The notes under the pieces are model-generated. The model saw nothing but the letters and a program-made list of their open reading frames with translations, made no database searches and was not told where the DNA came from. The position numbers were made by a program, and so were the translations under genes. Of a stretch of DNA of 64,000 bases, positions 1 through 9,800 are shown piece after piece. The number at the start of each line of letters is the position of its first letter. Position 1 is the first letter of the stretch. This DNA comes from Pyxidicoccus sp. MSG2 (GTDB lineage Bacteria > Myxococcota > Myxococcia > Myxococcales > Myxococcaceae). Location: NCBI RefSeq assembly GCF_026626705.1, contig NZ_JAPNKC010000001.1, forward strand, positions 6,032,001 through 6,096,000, given 5' to 3'.

Positions 1-737
1 AGTCGCTCACGGAGGCGCAGCGCGCGCAGATGCTGGCGCTGATGCAGCTCTGCTACGCGGGCGTGTCGCCGGAGCGCTTCGCGGAGGACCTGGAGGGAAA
101 GCAGTACGTCATCCTGCTGCATGCGCGGCGTGGCGCGGAGCTGGTGGGCTTCAGCACCTTGCGAGTCTCCGAGGAGCGCGCGGGGGCGCGAGTGGTGGAG
201 GTGGTGTACTCGGGTGACACCGTCATCCATCCGGACTGGTGGGGACACAAGGTGTTGCAGGTGTGCTTCGGGCGCTTCCTGCTGTCGCGCAAGCTGCGCA
301 ACCCGCTGCGCCCACTGCACTGGCTGCTGCTGAGCGCCGGGTTCAAGACGTACCTGCTCGCGGTGAACTACTTCGGGAGGACGGTGCCCCGGCGCGACTG
401 GACGCCGCCGCCCGGACGCGAGGACTTCCTCCGCGAGCTGGCCACGCGCTGGTTCGGCGCGCAGTACGACGCGGGGCGGGGCACGCTGCGCTTCCATGGC
501 GCGCACTACCGCGTGCGGGATGGCATTGCCCCCATCGACCGTGCCGCGGCGGCGCACCCGCACATCGCCTTCTTCGCCGAGCGCAACCCCGGCCACGCGG
601 ACGGCGAGGAGCTGGTGTGCCTGGTGGAGATTCGCTGGTGGGACCTCACCCGGGCGCTGGGGCGCAGCGTGTGGGGCCAGCTCCGCGGCTGGGCGCGGCG
701 CGGGCTGCGGCAGGTGGGCGTCCGCGTGGGGACGTGA
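1..737 (+). CDS. Acetyltransferase-like protein, 5' end outside window
   Basis: The frame is open from base 3, so the true start lies upstream; the ATG at 30 is probably internal. About 245 residues are visible. The middle part (GFSTLRV, then a Val/Tyr strand and HPDWWGHKVLQ) resembles a GNAT acetyltransferase core with its cofactor-binding turn, but no full consensus is present, so the family call is tentative. The C-terminal 100 residues, rich in Trp and Arg, match nothing I recognise. The TGA stop is overlapped by the ribosome-binding site of the following GH3 gene, so the two are almost certainly co-transcribed with the Rieske oxygenase after it. Confidence 0.6.
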   Translation, partial: SLTEAQRAQMLALMQLCYAGVSPERFAEDLEGKQYVILLHARRGAELVGFSTLRVSEERAGARVVEVVYSGDTVIHPDWWGHKVLQVCFGRFLLSRKLRNPLRPLHWLLLSAGFKTYLLAVNYFGRTVPRRDWTPPPGREDFLRELATRWFGAQYDAGRGTLRFHGAHYRVRDGIAPIDRAAAAHPHIAFFAERNPGHADGEELVCLVEIRWWDLTRALGRSVWGQLRGWARRGLRQVGVRVGT

Positions 738-748
738 GGAGGCGCGAC

Positions 749-2413
749 GTGATTGCGTCTTCCATGTTGCTCGGGGGGCTGCGTGCCGCGCTCGCGCCTT
801 CGGCGCTGCGTTTCCACCGTGCCTTGCGTGAGCCCGAAGCTGCGCAGGCGGAGTGTCTGGCCCGGGTGCTGCGAGCCGTCTCGGGAAGTCAGCAGGCCGC
901 GCGCATCCCGGGCTTCGCACGGGTGCGCAGCGCGCGGGACTTCCAGGACGCGGTGCCGCTGGTGACGCCGGATGGCCTCGCTTCGGACGTGGAGCGCATC
1001 GCCGCCGGTGAGGCCCGCGTGCTCACGCGCGAGCCGGTGACGCGCTTCGAGCCCTCGGGTGGCTCCTCCGGTGCGAGCAAGCTCGTGCCGGTGACGGCGG
1101 GCCTGCTGGACGAGTTCCAGCGCGCCCTGTCCCCCATGCTGTTCGAGATGCTCCACCACAGACCCGCGCTTCGCACCGGGCCGAGCTACTGGTCCATCTC
1201 CCCGATGGGCGGCAAGCAGGGCAGGACGTCCGGAGGACTCCCGGTGGGAAGCGTGGAGGACAGCGCCTACTTCTCCCGCGCGCTGCGGCCATTGCTCTCG
1301 CGGGTGTTCGCGGTGCCGGGAGCCGTGGGCGCGCTGCCGGACGTGGAGCGCTGCCGCTACGTGACGCTGTGGCACCTCGTCGCCCGTGAGGACCTGTCCC
1401 TCATCAGCGTGTGGAACCCGAGCTTCCTCACGCTCCTCATGGACGCGCTGGAGTGGCACGGGGAGCGGCTGGCGGAGGACCTGGAGCGGGGCACCTGCCG
1501 TCCACCGGAGCGTGAGGTCGATGCGGTCCGCGCGGTCCTCTCCCGCATGCGCTTCTCCCCGCATCCCGAGCGTGCCGCCGCGCTCCGCTCCGCCCTGCGG
1601 CAGGGCCTCCAGGCCCGAGCGCTGTGGCCGCGACTCTCCCTGCTCAGCATGTGGACGGACGCGCAGGCCGCGCACGCGGTGCCCGCCGCGTGCCGCCGCT
1701 TCACCGGCGTGGAGGTGCAGGGCAAGGGACTGCTGGCCACGGAGGGCGTCGTCACCTTGCCCCTCTTCGACGCCCCCGCGCCCGTGCTCGCCGTCCGCAG
1801 CCACTTCTTCGAGTTCCTCGACGCCGAGCGCCCCGACACCCGCCCGCGCCTCGCGCACGAATTGGAGCGGGGCCACACGTACACGGTGCTCCTCTCCACC
1901 TCCGGAGGGTTGCTGCGCTACCGGCTGGGAGACCTCGTGCGCGTGGAGGGCTTCCGGCACGCCACGCCCTGCCTGCGCTTCCTCGGCCGCGCGGACGCCG
2001 TCTGCGACCTCGTGGGGGAGAAGCTCGCCGCCACGCGCGTCGCCGCCGTGCTGGATGCCACGCTTCCGTCCCTCTTCGGAGGTACGCGTCCCACCTTCGC
2101 CATGCTCGCCCCCGAGTGGCACGCGGCGCCGGAGCCTCCCGCCTACCGACTCTTCCTGGAGACGGCTGCTCCCGACGCACGCCTTGCCGAGGCGGCCGCC
2201 GCCGTGGAGCGCGCGCTCCACGAGGGCCACCACTACCGCTACGCGCGCGAGCTCGGGCAGCTCGGCCCGGTGCGCGCCGTGCGCGTCTCGGAAGGGGCCC
2301 GCCGCTACGAGGCCCGCTGCATCTCGCTCGGCCAGCGCGCCGGCGACATCAAGCCCATGGACCTGCACCGCCAGCCCGGCTGGTCCGCCTGGTTCTCCGA
2401 GGCCTGCGCATGA
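749..2413 (+). CDS. GH3 family acyl-adenylating / amidotransferase-like protein
   Basis: A 554-residue member of the GH3 family, whose plant members (JAR1) adenylate a carboxylic acid and conjugate it to an amino acid. Visible hallmarks are the phosphate-binding loop SGGSSGASKLVP at about residue 105, the TSGGLLRYRLGD motif (Y-R-x-G-D) at about 385, and GRAD followed by GEKL. Bacterial members are less well known and their substrates mostly undefined. The GTG start is chosen because GAGGAGG lies seven bases upstream, inside the preceding stop; the ATG at 764 is the alternative. It is the middle gene of a three-gene operon ending in a Rieske oxygenase, which suggests activation plus oxidation of a small acid. 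The last 18 codons are duplicated just downstream. Confidence 0.85.
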   Translation: MIASSMLLGGLRAALAPSALRFHRALREPEAAQAECLARVLRAVSGSQQAARIPGFARVRSARDFQDAVPLVTPDGLASDVERIAAGEARVLTREPVTRFEPSGGSSGASKLVPVTAGLLDEFQRALSPMLFEMLHHRPALRTGPSYWSISPMGGKQGRTSGGLPVGSVEDSAYFSRALRPLLSRVFAVPGAVGALPDVERCRYVTLWHLVAREDLSLISVWNPSFLTLLMDALEWHGERLAEDLERGTCRPPEREVDAVRAVLSRMRFSPHPERAAALRSALRQGLQARALWPRLSLLSMWTDAQAAHAVPAACRRFTGVEVQGKGLLATEGVVTLPLFDAPAPVLAVRSHFFEFLDAERPDTRPRLAHELERGHTYTVLLSTSGGLLRYRLGDLVRVEGFRHATPCLRFLGRADAVCDLVGEKLAATRVAAVLDATLPSLFGGTRPTFAMLAPEWHAAPEPPAYRLFLETAAPDARLAEAAAAVERALHEGHHYRYARELGQLGPVRAVRVSEGARRYEARCISLGQRAGDIKPMDLHRQPGWSAWFSEACA

Positions 2414-2498
2414 GACCTCTTCCGCGCATGGACCTGCACCGCCAGCCCGGCGGGTCCGCCCACTTCTCCGGAGCCGCCGCATGAGACAGCCCCTGCAC
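2357..2498 (+). repeat. 71-bp imperfect tandem duplication across a gene junction
   Basis: Bases 2357-2427 and 2428-2498 are about 80% identical. The unit starts at ATGGACCTGCACCGCC and runs through the GH3 stop region. The first copy encodes the real GH3 C-terminus with an ATGA stop/start overlap; the second would encode an 18-residue relic ending in the same GCATGA, and its ATG is the start of the Rieske gene. The simplest reading is an ancestral ATGA-coupled gene pair pushed apart by a 71-bp duplication. Confidence 0.9.
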
Positions 2499-3668
2499 CT
2501 GCAACCCGTCGAGGCTCCGCGCACGCCCAACGTGGACCTCGAAGCGGAGGCAGACCTCTCCCGCTGCGGCGCGCTGAAGGACTACTGGTACGTGGCCTGT
2601 CTCTCCACGGAGCTGAAGACGGGCACGCCGCTCGCGCGCACCCTCTTCGGCACGGGGGTGGTCCTCTTCCGCGACGCGCATGGCCGGCCCGCCGCCCTGC
2701 GGGACAGGTGTCTGCACCGCAACGCACGGCTGTCGCGCGGGGCCGTGTTCGACGGGCGCCTCGGCTGCCCGTACCACGGCTGGGTCTACGACGCGTCCGG
2801 CGCGGTGGTGGAGGTGCCCTCGCTCGGGCCCTCGCAGCGCGGTGAATTGCTGGACGCGGAGGCCTGCGCGCGCGAGGGACTCCAGTCCGAGCCCTGCAAG
2901 CTGGGGCAGCTCCAGCGCTTCCCGACGGTGGAGCAGGACGGACTCGTCTTCGTCTTCATGGGTGGCCCCGACGCGTCGCGCGCCCGGGCCGAGCCGTTCC
3001 GCGTCCCCTACTGGGGACAGCCCGGGTGGACCGTCTACTTCATGGTGACGCGCTTCCCGAACGGGGTGACGAACCTCGTCGAGAACTTCATGGACGTGCC
3101 GCACACGCTCTTCGTCCATCCAGGCTGGTTCCGGAAGCCGGCGAGCAAGCGCGTTCCCGCCACGGTGCGGCGCACGGCCGGCAGCGTGCTGGTGACGTAC
3201 AAGCAGGAGCAGGACACCGTCACGGGGCTCGGCCGCCTCTTCAACCCGAGCGGCCTGCCGCTGCTCCACACGGACAAGTACTACGTCCCCAACGTCACCC
3301 GCGTGGACTACCTGTGGGGCGACCACGGCTTCGTCATCAACTCGCAGTGCACGCCCATTGGCGCCACGGACAGCCTCGTCTACACGGCCATCAGCTACCG
3401 GCTCCCGGTGGACGTGCCGGGGGCGCTGGTGGGCCGGGCGCTGAAACCGCTGGTGCGCTGGTACACGCGGCAGGTCATCCAGCAGGACGTGGTCATCATG
3501 GGCATCCAGCGAGAGGCGCTGCTCGACGGGCCCGGCGGCGGCGTCTACTCCGGCACCGAGGCGGACCTGCACCACGCCGACATCGAGGCCTATCGCCGCT
3601 GGCTGCGCGAGGGCGGCCACGGCGCCGGCCCCGAGGAGGCCGAGCGCGACATGGCCTTCTGGATTTGA
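2481..3668 (+). CDS. Rieske [2Fe-2S] aromatic ring-hydroxylating-type oxygenase
   Basis: A 395-residue oxygenase alpha subunit. The Rieske cluster ligands are in CLHRNA (C-x-H, near residue 76) and CPYHGW (C-x2-H). The mononuclear iron site follows in NLVENFMDVPHTLFVH near residue 200, giving the expected D-x2-H-x4-H spacing. This resembles single-component-type oxygenases of the VanA/PaO/choline-monooxygenase class, which take electrons from a separate reductase; no reductase is encoded nearby. The ATG is the duplicated copy described for the 71-bp repeat; an ATG at 2410 is in another frame. It is the third gene of the acetyltransferase-GH3-oxygenase operon and is followed by a hairpin terminator. 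Confidence 0.9.
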   Translation: MRQPLHLQPVEAPRTPNVDLEAEADLSRCGALKDYWYVACLSTELKTGTPLARTLFGTGVVLFRDAHGRPAALRDRCLHRNARLSRGAVFDGRLGCPYHGWVYDASGAVVEVPSLGPSQRGELLDAEACAREGLQSEPCKLGQLQRFPTVEQDGLVFVFMGGPDASRARAEPFRVPYWGQPGWTVYFMVTRFPNGVTNLVENFMDVPHTLFVHPGWFRKPASKRVPATVRRTAGSVLVTYKQEQDTVTGLGRLFNPSGLPLLHTDKYYVPNVTRVDYLWGDHGFVINSQCTPIGATDSLVYTAISYRLPVDVPGALVGRALKPLVRWYTRQVIQQDVVIMGIQREALLDGPGGGVYSGTEADLHHADIEAYRRWLREGGHGAGPEEAERDMAFWI

Positions 3669-3697
3669 ACCACGGGCCGCGCTCGGCGACCCGTGGT
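3669..3697. terminator. Bidirectional hairpin terminator
   Basis: Perfect 8-bp stem ACCACGGG/CCCGTGGT with a 13-base loop, between the convergent Rieske and coiled-coil genes. There is no clear U-tract, as is common at this G+C. Confidence 0.6.
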
Positions 3698-3711
3698 CCT
3701 CCTACCGCTGC

Positions 3712-4158
3712 TCACCCGCGCCGCGAGCCGTAGTAGCCCGTGCCCCCATGCGTCGGGTGGCTGTGCTCCCGCTCCCAGCGCTCGCGCTCCAGCCGCGCCA
3801 GGCGTTCGCGCTCCTTGCGCTCGCGCTCGATGCGGGCCAGGCGCTCCCGCTCCACCCGCTCACGCTCGATGCGGGCGAGCCGCTCGCGCTCCAGCCGCTC
3901 CTTGCGTTCGCGCTCGATGCGCGCCACCCGCTCCCGCTCGCGCTCCACCCGCTCCCGCTCGATGCGGGCCTGCCGCTCCCGCTCCAGCCGCTCGCGTTCG
4001 ATGCGGGCCTGCCGCTCCCGCTCGGCGCGGTTGTTCTCCACCCGCCCGTACGGCTCTCCGACGCGGATGCTGGAGGCGCCGTGCACGCTCTGGGCAAGGA
4101 CCGGACTCCCGACGGACATCGCGAGGACCACGAGCACTCGAATCATCTTCCCGTTCAT
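3712..4158 (-). CDS. Exported Arg/Glu-rich coiled-coil repeat protein
   Basis: A 148-residue protein of unknown function. It opens with a signal peptide (MIRVLVVLAMSVGSPVLAQ, cleavage after ALA expected). From about residue 40 to 130 it is an uninterrupted series of RIERER/LERERQA blocks of 9-11 residues: a strongly charged single helix or coiled coil with alternating i/i+4 Arg-Glu pairs. The tail is short and Gly/Tyr-rich. The underlying DNA is a tandem repeat (about 3780-4030) and likely to vary in length between strains. GGAGG five bases upstream fixes the ATG. It is transcribed divergently from the M4 protease across a 352-bp gap. Confidence 0.8.
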   Translation of the reverse strand: MNGKMIRVLVVLAMSVGSPVLAQSVHGASSIRVGEPYGRVENNRAERERQARIERERLERERQARIERERVERERERVARIERERKERLERERLARIERERVERERLARIERERKERERLARLERERWEREHSHPTHGGTGYYGSRRG

Positions 4159-4510
4159 GACGGCCTCCAGTTGCAGCGGGTTGCGCTGCGTTCTGTCCCT
4201 TCTGACGGGAGCCCCCGGGGACGATTCTTCCGCCGGCCATTTCGGTTCATTACGCACCCCGCGCACCCCGACACACCCAATCCCTTTCACGGAGAATCCT
4301 GGGGGCTTCAGGCCACACATCGATTGGAGCATTCTTGCTCCACGGGGAAATCAGCGTAAATAAAGCTTACAAAGTGGGGACCCCACCCCTCGGAAAAGCG
4401 CGCTCCGCAGGTAACAAAACACTCTGAAACAGAAATCACGCACTGGGGGTTTGAAATTCACATTCCAGGTGTGTCACGAATAGCGGGCCTTTCTCCCTGG
4501 AGGTATTTCG
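4159..4510. promoter_or_regulatory. Divergent intergenic region, locally A+T-rich
   Basis: No gene is seen here. The right half (about 4320-4460) is much richer in A+T than its surroundings, as expected for promoters of the two divergent exported-protein genes. Two short inverted repeats lie in it: TGGAGCA/TGCTCCA with a TTCT loop at 4325-4342, and the 13-base palindrome GTGGGGACCCCAC at 4374-4386. Either could be an operator. No convincing -35/-10 pair could be assigned. Confidence 0.4.
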
Positions 4511-6748
4511 TTGGCTATTCGAGTCTTGAAGAAGTTTGGAGCTGCATGGCTGGGTCTGGCCCTCACTGCTTGCGGCGCGGTGGACACCGCGTCGGGTGAC
4601 GAGGCCCAGCCGGAGAAGGGGGGGGAGGACATCCAGGCTTCGCTGGGTGCCCTCAACAACGCCGGCGTCACCGGCGTCCACGAGGACGGCATCCCGTCCA
4701 CCATCCGCGGTGAGCTCGGCCAGGTGGAGCGCTCGCTGACGGCCATGGGCATCGGCCAGGCCGCCGTCGCCGCCGCCCCGACGCTGGGTGTCGTGGCGCC
4801 CGTGTTCCGCCTGAACCCGGAAGACATGTACCTGCGCAGCGCGCGCACGGACGACCTGGGCAACCAGCACCTGCGCTACTCGCAGACCAAGAACGGCCTG
4901 CCGGTGGTCAACGGCGAGCTCGTCGTCCACGTTCGCCCCAACGGCACCGTGTACCTCGCCAACGGCTCCGCCCGTGACGGCCAGACGCTGCCCGCGAAGG
5001 CCACCGTGGCCTCCGCCGCCGCCGCGCAGGCCGCCGTGAAGGCCACCGCTGGCACTGGCATCGCCGCCACCGGCAGCCCGCGCCTGGTGTACGTGCGCGA
5101 CGACGCCGAGAAGCTGCACCTCGCGTGGGAAGTGCGCGTGTCCGGCGCCGAGCTGAACGGCATGCCGATTGTCGACCTGGTCTATGTGGATGCCCGCGAC
5201 GGCTCGGTTGCCGCGCGCTTCCCGCAGATCCACTCGGCGCTCAACCGCAAGGTGTACTCGGCCAACAACGGCTCGACCACCCCGGGTACCCTGAAGCGCA
5301 GCGAGGGTGGCGCCGCCACTGGCGACGCGCATGTCGACATGAACTACGACATGCTCGGCTACACGTACAACTGCTACAAGACGCTGTTCAACCGCGACTC
5401 CATCAACAACGCGGGCGCGACGCTCATCAGCACCGTGCACTACAGCACCAACTACGTGAACGCCTACTGGGACGGCACGCAGATGGTGTACGGCGATGGC
5501 GACGGCGTGAACTCCATCGAGCTGGGCAAGGACGCGGACGTCACCGTCCACGAGCTGACCCACGCCGTGACGGAGAACGAGTCCAACCTGACCTACTCCG
5601 GTCAGTCCGGTGGCCTGAACGAGGCCATGTCCGACACCTTCTCCGCCATCTGCGAGAGCCAGGCCTCGGGCACCTGGAGCACCGCCGCCGCCATCTGGAT
5701 GATTGGCGAGGACGTGTGGACCCCGGGCACCGCGAACGACGCGCTCCGCTACATGGATGACCCGGCCAAGGACGGCGCGTCCAAGGACTGGGCGGCCAAC
5801 GTGACGTCGGGCACCGACGTGCACTACAGCTCCGGCGTTCCCAACCTGGCCTTCGCGCTGCTCTCCAAGGGTGGTCTGCACCCGCGCGGCCGCTCCACCA
5901 TCAACGTGCCGGCCATCGGCGTCGAGAAGGCCGCTCGCATCTGGTACAAGGCCAACACCGACCTGTACACGGCCTCCACCACCTTCGCGAACGCGAAGAC
6001 CTGGACCATCCAGGCCGCCGCGGACCTGGGCTACGACGCGGCCACGCAGGACGCCGTGAAGGCCGCGTGGGAAGCGGTGGGCGTGGGCGTCACCACTCCT
6101 CCCCCGACCACCACCCCGCTGACCAACAACGTCGCGGTGACGGGCATCGGCGACAGCTCGGGCAACAGCAAGTACTACACGCTGGTCGTCCCCACGGGCG
6201 CCACCACCCTGAAGTTCACCACCTCCGGTGGCACGGGTGACGTGGACCTGTACGTGCGCTTCGGCGCCGCGCCGGACTCCGCGACCTACGACTGCCGTCC
6301 GTACGCCAGCGGCAACGCCGAGACCTGCACCATCACCAACATCCAGGCGGGCACCTACTACGTGATGCTCAACGCGTACTCGACCTACTCGGGCGTGACG
6401 CTGCTGGGCGCCTACACCACGGGCACGCCTCCGCCGGGCACCGTGCTGACGCGCGGCGTCCCGAAGACCGGCCTGTCCGGCGCTTCCGGCTCCGTGTCGG
6501 CCAACTACACCCTGGCCGTGCCGGCCAGCACCGCCGCCACCATCGCCATCTCCGGTGGCACGGGTGATGCGGACATGTACGTGCGCTGGAACGCCGCTCC
6601 GACGACGACCACGTACGACTGCCGTCCGTACTCGTCCGGCAACAACGAGTCGTGCAGCCTGGCGGCGAAGACCACGGCGGGCACGTACTACGTGAACCTC
6701 CGCGGCTACACGGCCTACTCGGGCGTGTCGCTGGTGGGCAACTACTAG
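4511..6748 (+). CDS. Secreted M4 (thermolysin-like) metalloprotease with two PPC domains
   Basis: A 745-residue secreted zinc endopeptidase. Order: signal peptide with a lipobox-like LTACG at residues 18-22; FTP/PepSY propeptide to about 240; M4 catalytic domain with HELTH at 347-351 and third zinc ligand Glu371 (GGLNEAMSD); then two tandem pre-peptidase C-terminal (PPC) domains of about 95 residues each, both carrying DVDLYVR/DADMYVR and YDCRPY. M4 enzymes are processed autocatalytically and PPC domains are usually removed on maturation or help binding. The start is TTG with a strong GGAGG nine bases upstream. Codon use is strongly biased, consistent with high expression. Likely used in predation or protein foraging. 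Confidence 0.95.
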   Translation: MAIRVLKKFGAAWLGLALTACGAVDTASGDEAQPEKGGEDIQASLGALNNAGVTGVHEDGIPSTIRGELGQVERSLTAMGIGQAAVAAAPTLGVVAPVFRLNPEDMYLRSARTDDLGNQHLRYSQTKNGLPVVNGELVVHVRPNGTVYLANGSARDGQTLPAKATVASAAAAQAAVKATAGTGIAATGSPRLVYVRDDAEKLHLAWEVRVSGAELNGMPIVDLVYVDARDGSVAARFPQIHSALNRKVYSANNGSTTPGTLKRSEGGAATGDAHVDMNYDMLGYTYNCYKTLFNRDSINNAGATLISTVHYSTNYVNAYWDGTQMVYGDGDGVNSIELGKDADVTVHELTHAVTENESNLTYSGQSGGLNEAMSDTFSAICESQASGTWSTAAAIWMIGEDVWTPGTANDALRYMDDPAKDGASKDWAANVTSGTDVHYSSGVPNLAFALLSKGGLHPRGRSTINVPAIGVEKAARIWYKANTDLYTASTTFANAKTWTIQAAADLGYDAATQDAVKAAWEAVGVGVTTPPPTTTPLTNNVAVTGIGDSSGNSKYYTLVVPTGATTLKFTTSGGTGDVDLYVRFGAAPDSATYDCRPYASGNAETCTITNIQAGTYYVMLNAYSTYSGVTLLGAYTTGTPPPGTVLTRGVPKTGLSGASGSVSANYTLAVPASTAATIAISGGTGDADMYVRWNAAPTTTTYDCRPYSSGNNESCSLAAKTTAGTYYVNLRGYTAYSGVSLVGNY

Positions 6749-6772
6749 TCCCAAGCGCTGAATGAAGCACCG

Positions 6773-6804
6773 GCACCCGGGCGGCCTTCTGGCCTCCCGG
6801 GTGC
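6773..6804. terminator. Strong bidirectional terminator
   Basis: Hairpin GCACCCGGG-c-GGCC / GGCC-t-CCCGGGTGC with a TTCT loop: a 13-bp stem with one mismatch, followed by TGTCGTTT. It lies between the convergent M4 protease and hybrid kinase genes and can serve both. Confidence 0.85.
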
Positions 6805-6811
6805 TGTCGTT

Positions 6812-9800
6812 TCAGGGGGCGGGCGCGGCCGCCGTCACGGCCGGAAACCCGGACTCCTCCTGGGGTGGCCCGACGCACGGCAGCTCCACGGTGAAGGTGG
6901 TGCCGACGCCGACGGTGCTCTCCACCTGGATGCTCCCGCCGAGCGCGGTGAGGATTTCACGCACCAGGTGCAGGCCCAGTCCCAGGCCGCCATAGGCGCG
7001 CACGGACACGGCGCGCTCGAAGCGGTCGAAGATGTGCGGCAGCCGGTCCGGAGCGATGCCGATGCCCCGGTCCCTCACGCGCAGCCACGCCGTGTCGTGC
7101 TCCACCCCGGCCTCGAGGAGGATGGGCTTGCCGGCGCCGAACTTGATGGCGTTGGAGAGGAGGTTGAGCAGCACCTGCCCCAGGCGCATGGCGTCCCAGC
7201 GCCCGGGGATGGAGCCCTCCACGTGGACCTCCAGCGCGCAGCCCGCCCGCTCCAGCGGCTCGCGCAGGCGCGTGGCCACGCGGTGGATGACGTCCCGCAG
7301 GTCCACCCGCTCCAGGTTCAAATCCAGCCGGCCGGCATGCAGGCGCGAGACGTCGAGCAGCTCCTCGATGAGCGTGGCCAGCCGGAGCGACTGGCCATCC
7401 ACCGTGCGCAGGGCGCGCACCGCGGCCTCCGGCAGGCCCGCGGGCGCGTGGCGCTTCAGCGACTGCACCATCAGCCGCAGCGACGTGAGGGGTGTGTTGA
7501 GCTCGTGCGAGGCGACGCTGAGGAACTCGTCGCGCAGCCGGACGGCGTCCTGGGCCGCGCGGTACAGGCGCGCGTTGTCGATGCAGACGGCGACGCGCCG
7601 GGCCAGCTCCTGCGCCAGGTCCAGGTCCGCCTCGCCGTAGTGGCGGCCGGCCGCGCCCGTGGCGAGGGTGATGACTCCCAGCGTCTTGCCCCGTGAGGTC
7701 AGCGGCACGTGCATGGCCGTGCGCGTGCCCAGCGACAGGATGCCCGTCACGTACTCCGGCCCCTGCCCCGCCTCCGCCAGCACCTCGGCGGTGAGCTCGG
7801 CGCGCAGCAGGGGACGGCCCGTCCGCAGGACGCCCATGATGGAGGCCGGCGAGTTCCAGTCGGGCGGGTACTTCGCCAGCAGCTCGCGCATGCCGACCTC
7901 CTTCTCGGGGTCCGCATGCGCGGAAGCCGCCACCCGCACGCGCCCGTCGTCCTCGGCGACGATGAACATGCACCAGTCCGCCAGGAAGGGGACGACCATG
8001 CGGGTGGCCTTCGCCAGCGTCAGCTCCAAATCGAGCGACTCGGCCAGCGCCAGCCCCGACTCCGCCAGGAAGCGCACGGTGGCCTCCGCCTTGCGGCGCT
8101 CCCGCACCTCCACGTTGAGCCGCTCGAAGAGCTGGCTGTTCTCCAGGGAGATGGCGAGCTGCGAGGACAGCGTCCGCAGCACGCCCACGCGCTCGGAAGT
8201 GAAGGCGTGCGTGGCCAGGTCGTTCTCCAGGTAGAGCACGCCCACCGTCCGCGCCTGCCGCTGGATGGGCACGGCCAGGGCGGACTTCACGGCGCGCTGG
8301 ACGACGCGCGGGTCGGTGACGAAGCGGCCCTGGTGCGCCGCGTCCCCCAGCACGAGCGTCTCTCCCGTCAGCCACGCGTGCTCCACCAACGTGGCGGGGA
8401 CGGTGCTCGCGGAGACCAGGGGCGTGTGCTCCAGGCTGACGGGCTCCGACACGGTGCCCTGCGCACGAACCACCAGGGTGGTTGCCTCTTCCAGCACCAG
8501 CGCGCCCCGCGTGGCGCCCGCGGACTCCAGGCACACCGCCATCAGCTTCTCCAGCAGCCGGTCCAACACCACCTCGCCCACCAGCGTCGCGGACGCCTTG
8601 AGCAGGCTGCGCAAATCCAGCGCCGCGCCCTGCGGCCCCTCGTTCTCCGACGGGGCGGCGGGCCCGCTCCAGGCCCTTCCTCCCAGGGACTTCAGGTCCG
8701 GGAACTCCTCCTCCAGCAGCGACACCTTGGCCCACGCGCCCCAGCGGGCGAACCCCTCCAGGGCGGCGCGAAGGTGGAGCGCCGCGAAGCGCTTGCGGCC
8801 CAGTGCGTGGTAGTAGCGCCCCGCCAGCTCGTTCCCCAGGGCCTCGTCCTGGAGGAAGCCCTCGGCGTGGGCCCCGTCGATGGCGGCGTCGTAGAGGGCC
8901 ATCGCCTCCACGTGCCGCCCCTCGAGCCGGGCCACCTCGGCGGCGACGAGCTGGTGCTTGTGGCGGAAGTTCTCCGGGCAGCGCTCCGCCCACGCGCCGA
9001 GCTGGCGCTGGTTGGCGGCGATGCGGGCCAGGGCCTCGGCCCGTGTGTCTGAACCGTCGCCGCACCGGGCCGCCAGCAGTAGCGACGTCACGACGTTGTG
9101 CCTGGAGATGCGGTGCGAGCCCCGGATGTGCACGATGAGGCGGCCCGCCACCTCGGACAGCCGCCAGGCCTCGTCGAAGTCGCCCAGCAGGTACGCAACG
9201 AAGAGGCGCAGGATGGCGTGGAAGCCGCGGTTGAGGGGCGCCACCTCCTTCGCGGCGAGGAAGGCCGCCTCGTCGAAGTCGTCGTCGTCGAAGCGGGCCG
9301 GCCGGTGGGTGTGTCCCTGCAGGGCGCGGATGGTCTGGCGCAGGAGGGTGGCGGTGTCCTGCATGGGCACATCACCGCACTTGCGGAGGAAGGACAGGCA
9401 CGTCTCGACAGAGGCGAGCACGCGGGGCAGCTCGGTGCCCATGGCCAGCTCGGTGTTGATTCCGGTGATGAGCGCGTAGCCCGCGAAGTGCAGGTCTCCA
9501 CCGGCGAGCCCCACCGCGAAGGCGCGGCGCACCAGGGGCGGGTTGGCGCGCAGCGGCATCACCCAGTGGTTCAGGGACAGCAATGAGACGAGCGCCCGGC
9601 ATTCCTGCCGGGGGTCTCCCTGCCGCCGGCCCAGCTCCGCCGCCATGCTCGCGAAGGCATGGCCGGACACGGGGTCCCCCGCGCCCATGGACAGCATCAT
9701 CCCGTGGCCCCCGTACACCACGGGCGCCCACGGGGAGTTGCCATGCTCCAGCGTGAGGTTGAGGGCGCGCGTGTTGACGAGGGCGAAAAGCTCCGGGTGG

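Noticed and set aside
4436-6754. 772-codon minus-strand open frame opposite the M4 protease
   Set aside because: The protease is unmistakable on the plus strand; the antisense translation is Val/Gly/Arg/His-rich low complexity typical of shadow frames.
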